Shown: positions 26,182-33,662 of the stretch, one piece after another
Layout: each line of letters opens with the position of its first letter
How positions within the stretch are numbered: the stretch's first letter is position 1
DNA from: JAZOXB01 sp040096185
Lineage (GTDB): Bacteria; Bacillota; Clostridia; Oscillospirales; Oscillospiraceae
Assembly: GCF_040096185.1 (NCBI RefSeq)
Contig: NZ_JBBMFF010000241.1
Coordinates: forward strand, 1-64,000
Reading direction: 5' to 3'
DNA length: 64,000 nt
Made by a program: the position numbers and the translations under genes
The notes under the pieces: model-generated
Told to the model about the DNA's origin: nothing
The model's database searches: none
Seen by the model: only the letters and a program-made list of their open reading frames with translations

Positions 26182-26607
26182 ATGAGTAAGATCGCAGTTG
26201 TTTATTGGAGCGGTACCGGCAACACCGAGCAGATGGCCAACGCCGTCGCCGAGGGAGCCAAAGAGGCCGGTGCGGAGGTCAGCACGCTGACCGCCGATCA
26301 GTTCTCCGCCGCGAAGGTCGCGGAATTTGACGCCATTGCCTTCGGCTGCCCCGCCATGGGTGCGGAGACGCTGGAAGAGGACGAGTTCGAGCCGATGTTC
26401 ACGGGCTGTGAGTCCGCCCTGTCCGGCAAGAAGCTCGCGCTGTTCGGCTCCTATGGCTGGGGCGACGGCGAATGGATGCGCACCTGGGAGGACACCTGCC
26501 GTTCCGACGGCGCGGTGCTCGCCTGTGAGAGCGTCATCTGCTGCGAAGCGCCGGAAGACGACGCGCTTGCGCAGTGTAAGAAGCTGGGTGCTACGCTGGC
26601 CGGCTGA
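26182..26607 (+). CDS. Flavodoxin
   Basis: 141 residues. FMN phosphate loop WSGTGNTEQMA at the N-terminus, then FGCPAMGAETLEE and LFGSYGWGDGEWM flavin-stacking loops. A low-potential one-electron carrier that replaces ferredoxin when iron is short, which fits its place at the end of an iron-controlled operon. Ends about 150 bases before a bidirectional terminator. Confidence 0.95.
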   Translation: MSKIAVVYWSGTGNTEQMANAVAEGAKEAGAEVSTLTADQFSAAKVAEFDAIAFGCPAMGAETLEEDEFEPMFTGCESALSGKKLALFGSYGWGDGEWMRTWEDTCRSDGAVLACESVICCEAPEDDALAQCKKLGATLAG

Positions 26608-26758
26608 TCCCGGGTGTAACGGGCGGGATCGCAAAAGAGTGGCCTTCGGCAATTCCTGTCGGAGCCCTGTGCGGCACTGCCTGATAGATCGACCACGCCA
26701 GAGCACAAATAGATCGTAATCAGCAAAAATCACCTCCTGAAAATGGGATACGTCCCGA

Positions 26759-26799
26759 AAAAAAGCTGTGGGCCGCCTGACGAACGGTCCACAGTTTTT
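26759..26799. terminator. Bidirectional terminator between flavodoxin and zinc-ribbon genes
   Basis: Stem CTGTGGGCC/GGTCCACAG (one mismatch) flanked by an A-run on the left and TTTTT on the right, usable from both strands. Confidence 0.85.
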
Positions 26800-26856
26800 G
26801 TTTCGGGGCTTCCTCGTTTTTTTGATGATTCAATTTGACAGGGTACTGTTCTCAGC

Positions 26857-27801
26857 TCATTCCGCTTCCATGGCGGCGCTGACCTCGCGGCGGTAGCGCA
26901 GCGTGACGACGGAGAACAGAATGCCGGAAACGGCGCTGAGGAGCAGGGAGAACATATGCAGCAGAACACTGCCGTTCAGATAGCCGAACATGCCGTAGAG
27001 CTGGAGGGCGATGTCGTAGTCCAGATACGGCGCGCCCCAGTACATAGCAAGACCGATGATCTGCATGGCGGCCTCTGCCATGACGATGACGGCGAGGAGC
27101 ATCGGCGGGAGCGTTGTGGCGCGGGCTTTGACAGCTGCCTCATTTGCGGAGTTCAGTGCGGCGATGATGCAGCCCTGCAGGACAATGGTCAGCGCACAGC
27201 CGCCGGCCATGACAAAGACGACGTATTCTTCGCCGGCAAAGTGGAAGCTGAAGAAATCCTCGGCGCTGTAAAACAGCAGATAGATCAGCAGGAACGTCAG
27301 CTCAAGTGCCTCGAAGATGATGCGGAAGACGGCCGCCGTGCGCAGGCAATTCAGCCCGCCGGTCGAGATCTGCGCGCCGCGGCTTCTGCAGGCCCCTGCA
27401 GCAGACCACACGCCGATGACGGTCAGCAGCTCCGGCAGCCAGAAGGCAGCCTGCAGGAACTGCATCAGGCCGCTCGGGCTTGCGTCGATGGCCGCCCAGA
27501 CGCTCTCGATGCCGCCGGAAATGCCCAGCAGCAGGTCCAGCAGGTGCAGCACCGCGACAGCGGTCAGGGCAATGGCGGCAAACAGGTAGGACAGCGACCG
27601 GCCGCAGCCCGTCAGGGCATGGGTATAGGCCGTCGGATGGGCAGGCACAAGCTGCACGGGCGCTGGGCGGACCTGCTGCACGACGACCGGAATCGGCTGC
27701 GTGCTCTGCACGGACGGCTGATGTGCGGGCATCGCTGCGCCGCAGACAGTGCAGAAACGGGCGGAGGTGTCGTTCGGCGCTCCGCATTTCGGACAAAACA
27801 T
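26857..27801 (-). CDS. Zinc-ribbon membrane protein of unknown function
   Basis: 314 residues from ATG 27801, where the zinc ribbon begins: MFCPKCGAPNDTSARFCTVCG. After a Pro/Gln/Val-rich linker come six hydrophobic segments (for example LFAAIALTAVAVLHLLDLLL and IFEALELTFLLIYLLFY). Such proteins are common in clostridia; function unknown. The start has GAGGGGG upstream. It has its own consensus promoter, divergent from tdk. Confidence 0.75.
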   Translation of the reverse strand: MFCPKCGAPNDTSARFCTVCGAAMPAHQPSVQSTQPIPVVVQQVRPAPVQLVPAHPTAYTHALTGCGRSLSYLFAAIALTAVAVLHLLDLLLGISGGIESVWAAIDASPSGLMQFLQAAFWLPELLTVIGVWSAAGACRSRGAQISTGGLNCLRTAAVFRIIFEALELTFLLIYLLFYSAEDFFSFHFAGEEYVVFVMAGGCALTIVLQGCIIAALNSANEAAVKARATTLPPMLLAVIVMAEAAMQIIGLAMYWGAPYLDYDIALQLYGMFGYLNGSVLLHMFSLLLSAVSGILFSVVTLRYRREVSAAMEAE

Positions 27802-27832
27802 GGAAAATCCCCCTCGATTCGATTCTGCCTTC

Positions 27833-27861
27833 AGTATAACGGAACGGCTGTGCCTTGTCAA
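27833..27861 (-). promoter_or_regulatory. Promoter of the zinc-ribbon gene
   Basis: Minus strand TTGACA (27861-27856), 17-base spacer, TATACT (27838-27833). Confidence 0.88.
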
Positions 27862-27889
27862 TGCACGCGGTACAAGAATGCTTTTCTGC

Positions 27890-27918
27890 TTGCATAAATG
27901 GACACAATCCGGTATAAT
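27890..27918 (+). promoter_or_regulatory. Promoter of the tdk-deoD-deoB-cdd group
   Basis: TTGCAT (27890-27895), 17-base spacer, TATAAT (27913-27918), 31 bases before tdk. No TGAGCGA operator is seen here, so this block is probably not under the BMC regulator. Confidence 0.82.
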
Positions 27919-27949
27919 AGTCCTACTCAAAGCAAATGGGGGATAGCCA

Positions 27950-28540
27950 ATGGCAAAGCTCTACTTTAAATATGGCTCGATGGGCTCGTCCAAGACAGCA
28001 CAGGCGCTCATTACCAAGTATAACTATGAGGAAAACGGCATGCACGTCTGGCTGATCAAGCCCGCGGCCGACGAGCGTGACGGCGCGATCATTCTGCGCA
28101 GCCGCGTCGGTCTGGAGGCCCCTGCCGAGGTCGTTCCGCCGCACAGCGACATTTACGAGCTCTACCGCAGCCGCGAAAAGACGGATGTCATCATCGTCGA
28201 CGAGTGCCAGTTCCTGACGCCCGCGCAGATCGATCAGCTCCGCGACATCGTGGATGTGGAGAACATCCCGGTGCTGTGCTTCGGCCTGCGCACGGATTTC
28301 CAGTGCAAGCTGTTTGACGGCAGCCGCAGGCTGTTCGAGGTGGCGGACACCATCACGGAGATCAAGGCCATCTGCGACTGCGGGGCCAAGGCCACGGTCA
28401 ATGCCCGGCTGGACAGCGAGGGCTGCATCGTCACGGAGGGCGCTCAGCTCCTGCTCGGCGGCAACGACCGTTATCTTGCCATGTGCCACAAGTGCTGGAT
28501 CCGCAACATCCGCGAGCACCGCAAAGTAAAGAACCGCTGA
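27950..28540 (+). CDS. tdk: Thymidine kinase
   Basis: 196 residues. The type II thymidine kinase P-loop region is YGSMGSSKTAQAL (a Ser replaces the usual Gly of GKT/S), with a Walker-B-like IIVDECQFLTPAQIDQL. A zinc site is formed by CDCGAK and the late CHKCW cysteines. Phosphorylates thymidine and deoxyuridine in the cytoplasm. First gene of the deoxynucleoside block; 21 bases separate it from deoD. Confidence 0.92.
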   Translation: MAKLYFKYGSMGSSKTAQALITKYNYEENGMHVWLIKPAADERDGAIILRSRVGLEAPAEVVPPHSDIYELYRSREKTDVIIVDECQFLTPAQIDQLRDIVDVENIPVLCFGLRTDFQCKLFDGSRRLFEVADTITEIKAICDCGAKATVNARLDSEGCIVTEGAQLLLGGNDRYLAMCHKCWIRNIREHRKVKNR

Positions 28541-28561
28541 ATTTTGAAAGGAGATCCTGTT

Positions 28562-29302
28562 ATGAATTATCCGACTCCCCATATCAACGCCACGCCCGAC
28601 GATTTTGGTCAGACCGTCCTGATGCCGGGCGATCCGCTCCGCTCGAAGTACATCGCCGAGCATTTCCTGGAGAACGCCCGCCTCGTGAACAACGTCCGCG
28701 GCGTGCAGGGCTACACGGGCACCTATCACGGCGTGAAGGTTTCCGTTATGGCCTCCGGCATGGGCATCCCGTCCATCGGCATCTATTCCTATGAGCTCTA
28801 CAACGCCTTCGGCGTGCAGAACATCATGCGCATCGGCTCGGCCGGTTCCATCAACCCCGATATCCACGTCCGCGACATCGTCATCGCCCAGGGCGCCTGC
28901 ACCGATTCGAACTTCCTGCACCAGTATCACATCGACGGCACGTTCGCACCCATTGCCTCCTATGAGATGCTGCGCCGCGCCGTTGCGTCCTGCGAACAGG
29001 TCGGCGCGACGTATCACGTCGGCAACGTCCTGTCAACGGACAATTTCTATAACGACGACGAGGGCATGCCCGAGGTCCTGCAGACCGTTCCCGCCTGGAT
29101 CAAGATGGGCGTCATGGCCTGCGAGATGGAGGCTGCCGGCCTGTATATGACCGCCGCCCGCTGGAAGAAGAACGCCCTGTGCATCTGCACGATCTCCGAT
29201 CACATGCTCACGGGCGAGGCCCTGCCCGCCGAGGAACGTCAGACGTCCTTCACGCAGATGATGGAGGTCGCGCTCGAAACGGCCGTCAAACTGGAAAAGT
29301 AA
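28562..29302 (+). CDS. deoD: Purine nucleoside phosphorylase, DeoD type
   Basis: 246 residues from ATG 28562 (AAAGGAGAT site). Hexameric DeoD signature: MPGDPLRSKYIAEHFLENAR, VRGVQGYTGTYHG, MRIGSAGS, then ACEMEAAGLY and TISDHMLTGE. Splits purine (deoxy)nucleosides with phosphate into base and (deoxy)ribose-1-phosphate, which DeoB then isomerises. Followed by a hairpin terminator before deoB that probably only attenuates. Confidence 0.95.
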   Translation: MNYPTPHINATPDDFGQTVLMPGDPLRSKYIAEHFLENARLVNNVRGVQGYTGTYHGVKVSVMASGMGIPSIGIYSYELYNAFGVQNIMRIGSAGSINPDIHVRDIVIAQGACTDSNFLHQYHIDGTFAPIASYEMLRRAVASCEQVGATYHVGNVLSTDNFYNDDEGMPEVLQTVPAWIKMGVMACEMEAAGLYMTAARWKKNALCICTISDHMLTGEALPAEERQTSFTQMMEVALETAVKLEK

Positions 29303-29306
29303 TCAA

Positions 29307-29342
29307 AAAATTCGGAAGCGTAAAACAACGCTTCCGAATTTT
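29307..29342 (+). terminator. Hairpin between deoD and deoB
   Basis: 14-bp stem AAAATTCGGAAGCG/CGCTTCCGAATTTT ending in TTTT. Either a terminator with readthrough or an attenuator, because I find no clear promoter for deoB in the 60 bases that follow. Confidence 0.7.
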
Positions 29343-29403
29343 GACCGCTTATTTTCTTTTTCTTCTCAAATTTCTATCACGACAAAAAGGAGCAAATACC
29401 AAA

Positions 29404-30570
29404 ATGAAGCGCATTTTTCTGATCGTTCTGGATTCCTGCGGCGCAGGTGAAATGCCCGATGCCGCAAAGTTCGGTGATTTCGGCGTGAACACGCTCAAGA
29501 GCTGTTCCACGTCCAGCAAGCTGCACATCCCCACGATGGTGCACTGCGGCCTCGGCAACATCGAGGGCCTGTCGTTCCTCGGCACGGATCCTGCGCAGAC
29601 GGGCGCCTGCGCCCGCATGGCAGAGGCCTCCATGGGCAAGGACACCACGATCGGCCACTGGGAGATCGCGGGCGTCGTTTCCCCGAATCCGCTGCCTACC
29701 TATCCCAACGGCTTCCCCGAGGAGGTGCTCAAGCCCTTCCGCGAGGCGACGGGCCGCGGCGTTCTGGCGAACGCTCCCTGGTCCGGCACCGAGGTCATCG
29801 CAAAGTACGGCGCGGAGCATATGCGCACGGGAGACCTCATCGTTTATACGTCCGCAGACTCCGTGTTCCAGATCGCGGCGCACGAGGACATCGTCCCTCT
29901 GGAGCAGCTGTATGAATACTGCCGCATCGCCCGTAAGATCCTCGTCGGAAAGCATGGCGTCGGCCGCGTCATCGCCCGTCCGTTCATCGGCAACGAGAAG
30001 GACGGCTTCACCCGCACGTCCAACCGCCACGACTTTTCGCTCGAGCCGCCCGCGGAGACCATGCTTGACGCCATCAAGGCCGCCGGTCAGGATGTCCTTG
30101 CCGTCGGCAAGATCCACGATATCTTCGCAGGCCGCGGCCTGACGGACTATGTCTACACGAAGGGCAACACCGACGGCCTCGCCAAGACCATGGACTACTT
30201 CAAGCGCGATTTTCAGGGCCTGTGCTTTGTGAATCTCGTTGATTTCGATATGCTCTACGGCCATCGCCGCAACATCGACGGCTATGCTGCCGCCCTGACG
30301 GAATTCGACGGCTGGCTGGCCGAGCTGCTGCCGCAGCTCGGCGACGAGGACCTCGTTATGATCACGGCCGACCACGGCTGCGACCCTGCCTACACCCGCA
30401 CGACGGATCATACGCGCGAGTATGTGCCGCTGCTGATGGCGGGCAAGCACCTGCGCCCTGTGAATCTCGGCACGCGCAAGTCGTTTGCGGACATTGCCGC
30501 GACCGTGACGGAGCTGCTCGGTGTTCCGTATCAGACGCCCGGCACGAGCTTTGCCACCGAGATCCTGTAA
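29404..30570 (+). CDS. deoB: Phosphopentomutase
   Basis: 388 residues, the usual length. Alkaline-phosphatase-fold metalloenzyme: VLDSCGAGEMPDAAKFGD at the N-terminus, SMGKDTTIGHWEI with the phosphorylated Thr, and ITADHGCDP with a metal Asp/His. Converts (deoxy)ribose-1-P to the 5-phosphate, the substrate of the DeoC enzymes 17 kb downstream. Ribosome site AAAAAGGAG. A 21-base gap to cdd indicates one transcript. Confidence 0.96.
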   Translation: MKRIFLIVLDSCGAGEMPDAAKFGDFGVNTLKSCSTSSKLHIPTMVHCGLGNIEGLSFLGTDPAQTGACARMAEASMGKDTTIGHWEIAGVVSPNPLPTYPNGFPEEVLKPFREATGRGVLANAPWSGTEVIAKYGAEHMRTGDLIVYTSADSVFQIAAHEDIVPLEQLYEYCRIARKILVGKHGVGRVIARPFIGNEKDGFTRTSNRHDFSLEPPAETMLDAIKAAGQDVLAVGKIHDIFAGRGLTDYVYTKGNTDGLAKTMDYFKRDFQGLCFVNLVDFDMLYGHRRNIDGYAAALTEFDGWLAELLPQLGDEDLVMITADHGCDPAYTRTTDHTREYVPLLMAGKHLRPVNLGTRKSFADIAATVTELLGVPYQTPGTSFATEIL

Positions 30571-30591
30571 TTTCTGAAAGGGGAGATCGCC

Positions 30592-31014
30592 ATGACACCG
30601 GAAAAACTGCTGGAGCTTGCGCATGAGGCCCGCGAGCGCGCCTATGCGCCGTATTCCCATTATGCTGTCGGCGCTGCACTGCTGACGAAGGACGGCCGTG
30701 TCTATCAGGGCTGCAACATTGAAAATGCCAGCTTCTCCGCCACGAACTGCGCGGAGCGCACGGCCTTTTTCAAGGCGGTGTACGACGGCTGCTATGACTT
30801 TGCCGCCATTGCCGTGGTCGGCGGTCCTGCCGGGAAGCCTGTGCAGGCTCAAGACGAGCCGAGCGGCCCGTGCGGTGTGTGCCGTCAGGTCATGCAGGAA
30901 TTCTGCGGCCCGGACTTCGAGATCCATATGCAGAAGGCCGGCGGCGGTGTGTTCACCGTAAAACTGCCCGAATTGCTGCCGTTCGGCTTTACAAAAGACA
31001 GTATGGAGGCCTAA
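30592..31014 (+). CDS. cdd: Cytidine deaminase
   Basis: 140 residues, tetrameric type. Zinc site NCAERTAFFKA and PCGVCRQVMQEF; substrate-binding NIENASFSAT. Deaminates cytidine and deoxycytidine to (deoxy)uridine. Ribosome site GAAAGGGGAG. No pyrimidine nucleoside phosphorylase (deoA/pdp) is seen in the window, so that step would need a gene elsewhere. Confidence 0.95.
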   Translation: MTPEKLLELAHEARERAYAPYSHYAVGAALLTKDGRVYQGCNIENASFSATNCAERTAFFKAVYDGCYDFAAIAVVGGPAGKPVQAQDEPSGPCGVCRQVMQEFCGPDFEIHMQKAGGGVFTVKLPELLPFGFTKDSMEA

Positions 31015-31048
31015 TTTTTGGCGCTTTTCACAAAAATTTTGCAGTGTC

Positions 31049-31076
31049 TTGATTTTTGTACCAATTTGTGTAATAA
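31049..31076 (+). promoter_or_regulatory. Promoter of the nucleoside-binding lipoprotein gene
   Basis: TTGATT (31049-31054), 16-base spacer, TAATAA (31071-31076), 42 bases before the start. Confidence 0.6.
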
Positions 31077-31117
31077 TTGCTTACGGCCTTGAGCCAAAAT
31101 AAATGGAGGTTAAGAAA

Positions 31118-32389
31118 ATGAAGAAACTCTTAGCAATGCTCCTTGTTCTTGCTATGATCTCTTGCCTGTTCGTGGCCTGTGCCAACAACGACAGCGAGAC
31201 CGATGCACCCACCACTGCTCCTACGGATGAGTCCAAGACCAACGAGAGCACGGACAACAGCGATGCGACTGAGCCCGATGATAACAACGGCGACGTCAAG
31301 ATCGCGATGATCACCGACTACGGCGACATCACCGACCAGTCCTTCAACCAGACCACCTATGAGGCTTGCCAGAAGTTTGCCGGCGACAACGGCTATGACT
31401 TCAAGTACTACAAGCCCACCGACAACTCCACTGCCGGCCGTGTTGCTTCCACCGAGCTGGCCATCGCTGACGGCTACAACGTCATCGTGATGCCGGGCTA
31501 TGCCTTCGGCGGCACCATCGTTGAGGTCGCTCCGCAGTACCCCGATGTGAAGTTCATCGCGCTGGACGTCGCCAAGGGCGATCTGCTCGAGGCTGCTGTT
31601 GCCAACGCCGGTGAGACCTACGACTACAACCCCGACAACTGGAACCTCGCTGACTACGTCGACCTGAGCAACGTTTACTGCGCTGTTTATCAGGAAGAGC
31701 TCAGCGGCTACATGGCCGGTTACGCTGCTGTCTGCCTCGGCTACACCAAGCTTGGCTTCCTCGGCGGCATGGCTGTTCCTGCTGTTATCCGCTTCGGCTA
31801 CGGCTTCGTGCAGGGCGTTGACGCCGCTGCTGCTGCCAAGGGTGTTGAGGGCGTTGAGGTCAACTACATCTACGGCGGCCAGTTCAACGGCGACGGCGAC
31901 ATCACCGCTGTTATGGACACCTGGTATTCCAACGGCACTCAGCTGGTCTTCGCTTGCGGCGGCGGCATCTTCACCTCTGCTGCTGAGGCTGCTCAGAAGG
32001 TCAACGGCAAGGTCATCGGCGTCGACACCGACCAGTCCGCTGTCATCGACGGCGGCTACGGCGAAGGCATGACTGTTACCTCCGCTATGAAGGGCCTTGC
32101 TCCCACCACCATCGACACCCTGACCGATGTCATTGTCAATGGCAACTGGGCCAACTACGCCGGCAAGATCGAGACCCTGGGCCTCGTCTCTGCTGACGAT
32201 CCTTCCGCGAACTATGTCCAGCTCCCGCTCGAGACCACGCAGTGGGCAGACGGCAAGTTCACCGTTGAGGATTACACCGCTCTCGTCGCTGATATGTTCA
32301 ACGGCAAGGTGAAGGTCTCCAACGACACCACTGTCGAGCCGACCGTCTCCAACATCGCTGTGAACTACCTCGGCAACATCAAGGGCTAA
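31118..32389 (+). CDS. BMP-family nucleoside-binding lipoprotein (ABC transporter)
   Basis: 423 residues from ATG 31118, ten bases after GGAGG; an upstream ATG at 31103 lacks a site. A lipoprotein signal peptide ends at LFVAC. A Thr/Asp/Ser-rich linker follows, then the Bmp/PnrA-like periplasmic-binding fold: VKIAMITDYGDITDQSFNQT, AIADGYNVIVMPGYAFG, GFLGGMAVPAVIRFGYGFVQ, and GVDTDQSAVIDGG. Members bind nucleosides. Codon choice is strongly biased to GCT/GTT/CTC, suggesting high expression. Its ABC partners start at 33663. Confidence 0.92.
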   Translation: MKKLLAMLLVLAMISCLFVACANNDSETDAPTTAPTDESKTNESTDNSDATEPDDNNGDVKIAMITDYGDITDQSFNQTTYEACQKFAGDNGYDFKYYKPTDNSTAGRVASTELAIADGYNVIVMPGYAFGGTIVEVAPQYPDVKFIALDVAKGDLLEAAVANAGETYDYNPDNWNLADYVDLSNVYCAVYQEELSGYMAGYAAVCLGYTKLGFLGGMAVPAVIRFGYGFVQGVDAAAAAKGVEGVEVNYIYGGQFNGDGDITAVMDTWYSNGTQLVFACGGGIFTSAAEAAQKVNGKVIGVDTDQSAVIDGGYGEGMTVTSAMKGLAPTTIDTLTDVIVNGNWANYAGKIETLGLVSADDPSANYVQLPLETTQWADGKFTVEDYTALVADMFNGKVKVSNDTTVEPTVSNIAVNYLGNIKG

Positions 32390-32410
32390 TTCCCCATAAG
32401 GAACCGCAAA

Positions 32411-32436
32411 AGGACGGGCTTCGGCCCGTCCTTTTT
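32411..32436 (+). terminator. Terminator of the Bmp lipoprotein gene
   Basis: 9-bp stem AGGACGGGC/GCCCGTCCT with a TTCG tetraloop and TTTTT. Limits readthrough, so the lipoprotein can be made in excess over the membrane components. Confidence 0.92.
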
Positions 32437-32479
32437 GTATGCCGACGCGTTCGGACAACGAAAGCTGCTCAGCCGAAAA

Positions 32480-32509
32480 CCGGGCCGACCTATTACAAAG
32501 TCAGCCCGG
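32480..32509 (-). terminator. Terminator of the epimerase gene
   Basis: Minus-strand stem CCGGGCTGAC/GTCGGCCCGG followed by TTTTC. Confidence 0.75.
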
Positions 32510-32526
32510 CTATTTTCTTGCTTATC

Positions 32527-33228
32527 TTATTTTACTGCCCGCAGAACTGCAATATTGCGCTTTCCTATTACGGCGTACATTCTCTGGATGTTTTCGCTTA
32601 GAGAAGCGCCCTTCCAGAAGACGCTGGAGCTGCCGCCGACGAACATCGTCGCCCCGGCCTGCCGCATTTTCTCCGCATTTTCAAAGCTGACGTTTCCGTC
32701 TACCTCGATCTCCAGATCCGGGTAGCCGTTTTCGTCCAGAAATGCGCGCAGATCGCGCAGCTTCTGCAGCATGGCCGGAACGAGCTGCTGACCGGCAAAG
32801 CCGGGATCGACCGTCATGACCAGCACGCCTGCCAGATCGGGCAGCAGATAGCGGATCACATCATACGGCGTCGCAGGATTGATCGCGAGCATCGGCTTTC
32901 CGCCCAGCGCGGCGATCGCACCGATCGTGCGATGGATGTGCGGCGTGCTCTCCCAGTGCACCGAGACATACTCGCCCGGCTGGATCGCAAAGCATGAGAG
33001 CTTCGTATCGGGCCGCGAGATCATCAGATGAATGTCCAGCGGGATCGGCGTCAGCTTGCGCAGCTGCCTGCAGAAATCCGTGCCCAGCGCATAGTTCGGC
33101 ACGAATTCTCCATCCATGATATCGACATGCAGGGCGTCGATGCCGCACTGTTCGAAAACCTCCAGCGTCTGCGCCATGCGGGAAAAGTCAACACACATCA
33201 GCGAGGGTAAAAGCTTGGGCGTGTTCAT
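32527..33228 (-). CDS. Ribulose-phosphate 3-epimerase family protein
   Basis: 233 residues, TIM barrel of the Rpe/allulose-6-phosphate epimerase family. Motifs: LLPSLMCVDF, HVDIMDGEFVPNYALG, IHLMISRP, MTVDPGFAGQ, IEVDGNVSFENAEKMRQAGA and VGGSSSVF. Interconverts a ketopentose- or ketohexose-phosphate pair; the exact sugar is not evident. It lies opposite to and between the two halves of the nucleoside transporter, with the remnant of a PfkB kinase just upstream. It may be the survivor of an inserted sugar-phosphate operon. Confidence 0.88.
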   Translation of the reverse strand: MNTPKLLPSLMCVDFSRMAQTLEVFEQCGIDALHVDIMDGEFVPNYALGTDFCRQLRKLTPIPLDIHLMISRPDTKLSCFAIQPGEYVSVHWESTPHIHRTIGAIAALGGKPMLAINPATPYDVIRYLLPDLAGVLVMTVDPGFAGQQLVPAMLQKLRDLRAFLDENGYPDLEIEVDGNVSFENAEKMRQAGATMFVGGSSSVFWKGASLSENIQRMYAVIGKRNIAVLRAVK

Positions 33229-33278
33229 CGTTGTGCTCTCCTCTTATTTTCGGACTTCGGGATAGGTGCTTTGACAGG

Positions 33279-33425
33279 TCAGCCATTATCTGTGCCGGAA
33301 ATCAGCGCCGTGACCTCGGCCTCCGTCGGGATCGAGGTCAGCGCGCCCCGCCGCGATACCGTGATTGCTGCCGCGGCGTTGGCAAACGCGATGCTGCGCT
33401 GTTCAAGAAAAGGGTGAAGCATGCG
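33279..33425 (-). pseudogene. Remnant of a PfkB-family sugar kinase (C-terminus only)
   Basis: The minus strand encodes about 48 residues including SIAFANAAAAITVSRRGAL and a Pro-Thr-Glu-x-Glu-Val tail before a stop. This is the C-terminal helix-strand pattern of PfkB kinases (FANAAAALTVTRxGA). No start, substrate-binding part or GAGD motif exists upstream; the frame is closed at 33498-33500. It ends 51 bases before the epimerase start, so a kinase-epimerase operon has probably decayed. Confidence 0.7.
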
Positions 33426-33465
33426 CTGAGCGGCGGACGGCTGTAAAAATTGTTCGACATATCCG

Positions 33466-33490
33466 GGACGGGCTTTGACCCGTCCTTTTT
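33466..33490 (+). terminator. Terminator-like hairpin before the ABC transporter
   Basis: Stem GGACGGG/CCCGTCC followed by TTTTT. Its stem matches the one after the Bmp gene at 32411, which suggests that the stretch between them was inserted or duplicated. Confidence 0.75.
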
Positions 33491-33598
33491 CGATCCGTCA
33501 AAATGCTGCAAAATACATGCTTGCGCCAGGGATAAAATACTACTTTTGGTTGAAATGCATAAAAAAATGAAAAAGTTAGCTGCGAGAGCTTTTTGTGT

Positions 33599-33627
33599 TT
33601 GAAATCAAACATGGAATTGATTATAAT
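33599..33627 (+). promoter_or_regulatory. Promoter of the nucleoside ABC transporter operon
   Basis: TTGAAA (33599-33604), 17-base spacer, TATAAT (33622-33627), 36 bases before the start. Confidence 0.85.
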
Positions 33628-33662
33628 AGAATCTGAAACCATAAGAGAGGGAGGCAATCGGT

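Noticed and set aside
31015..31117. Purine or 2'-deoxyguanosine riboswitch before the nucleoside-binding lipoprotein
   Set aside because: The leader is too short and has no three-way-junction elements; only a promoter and ribosome site are visible.
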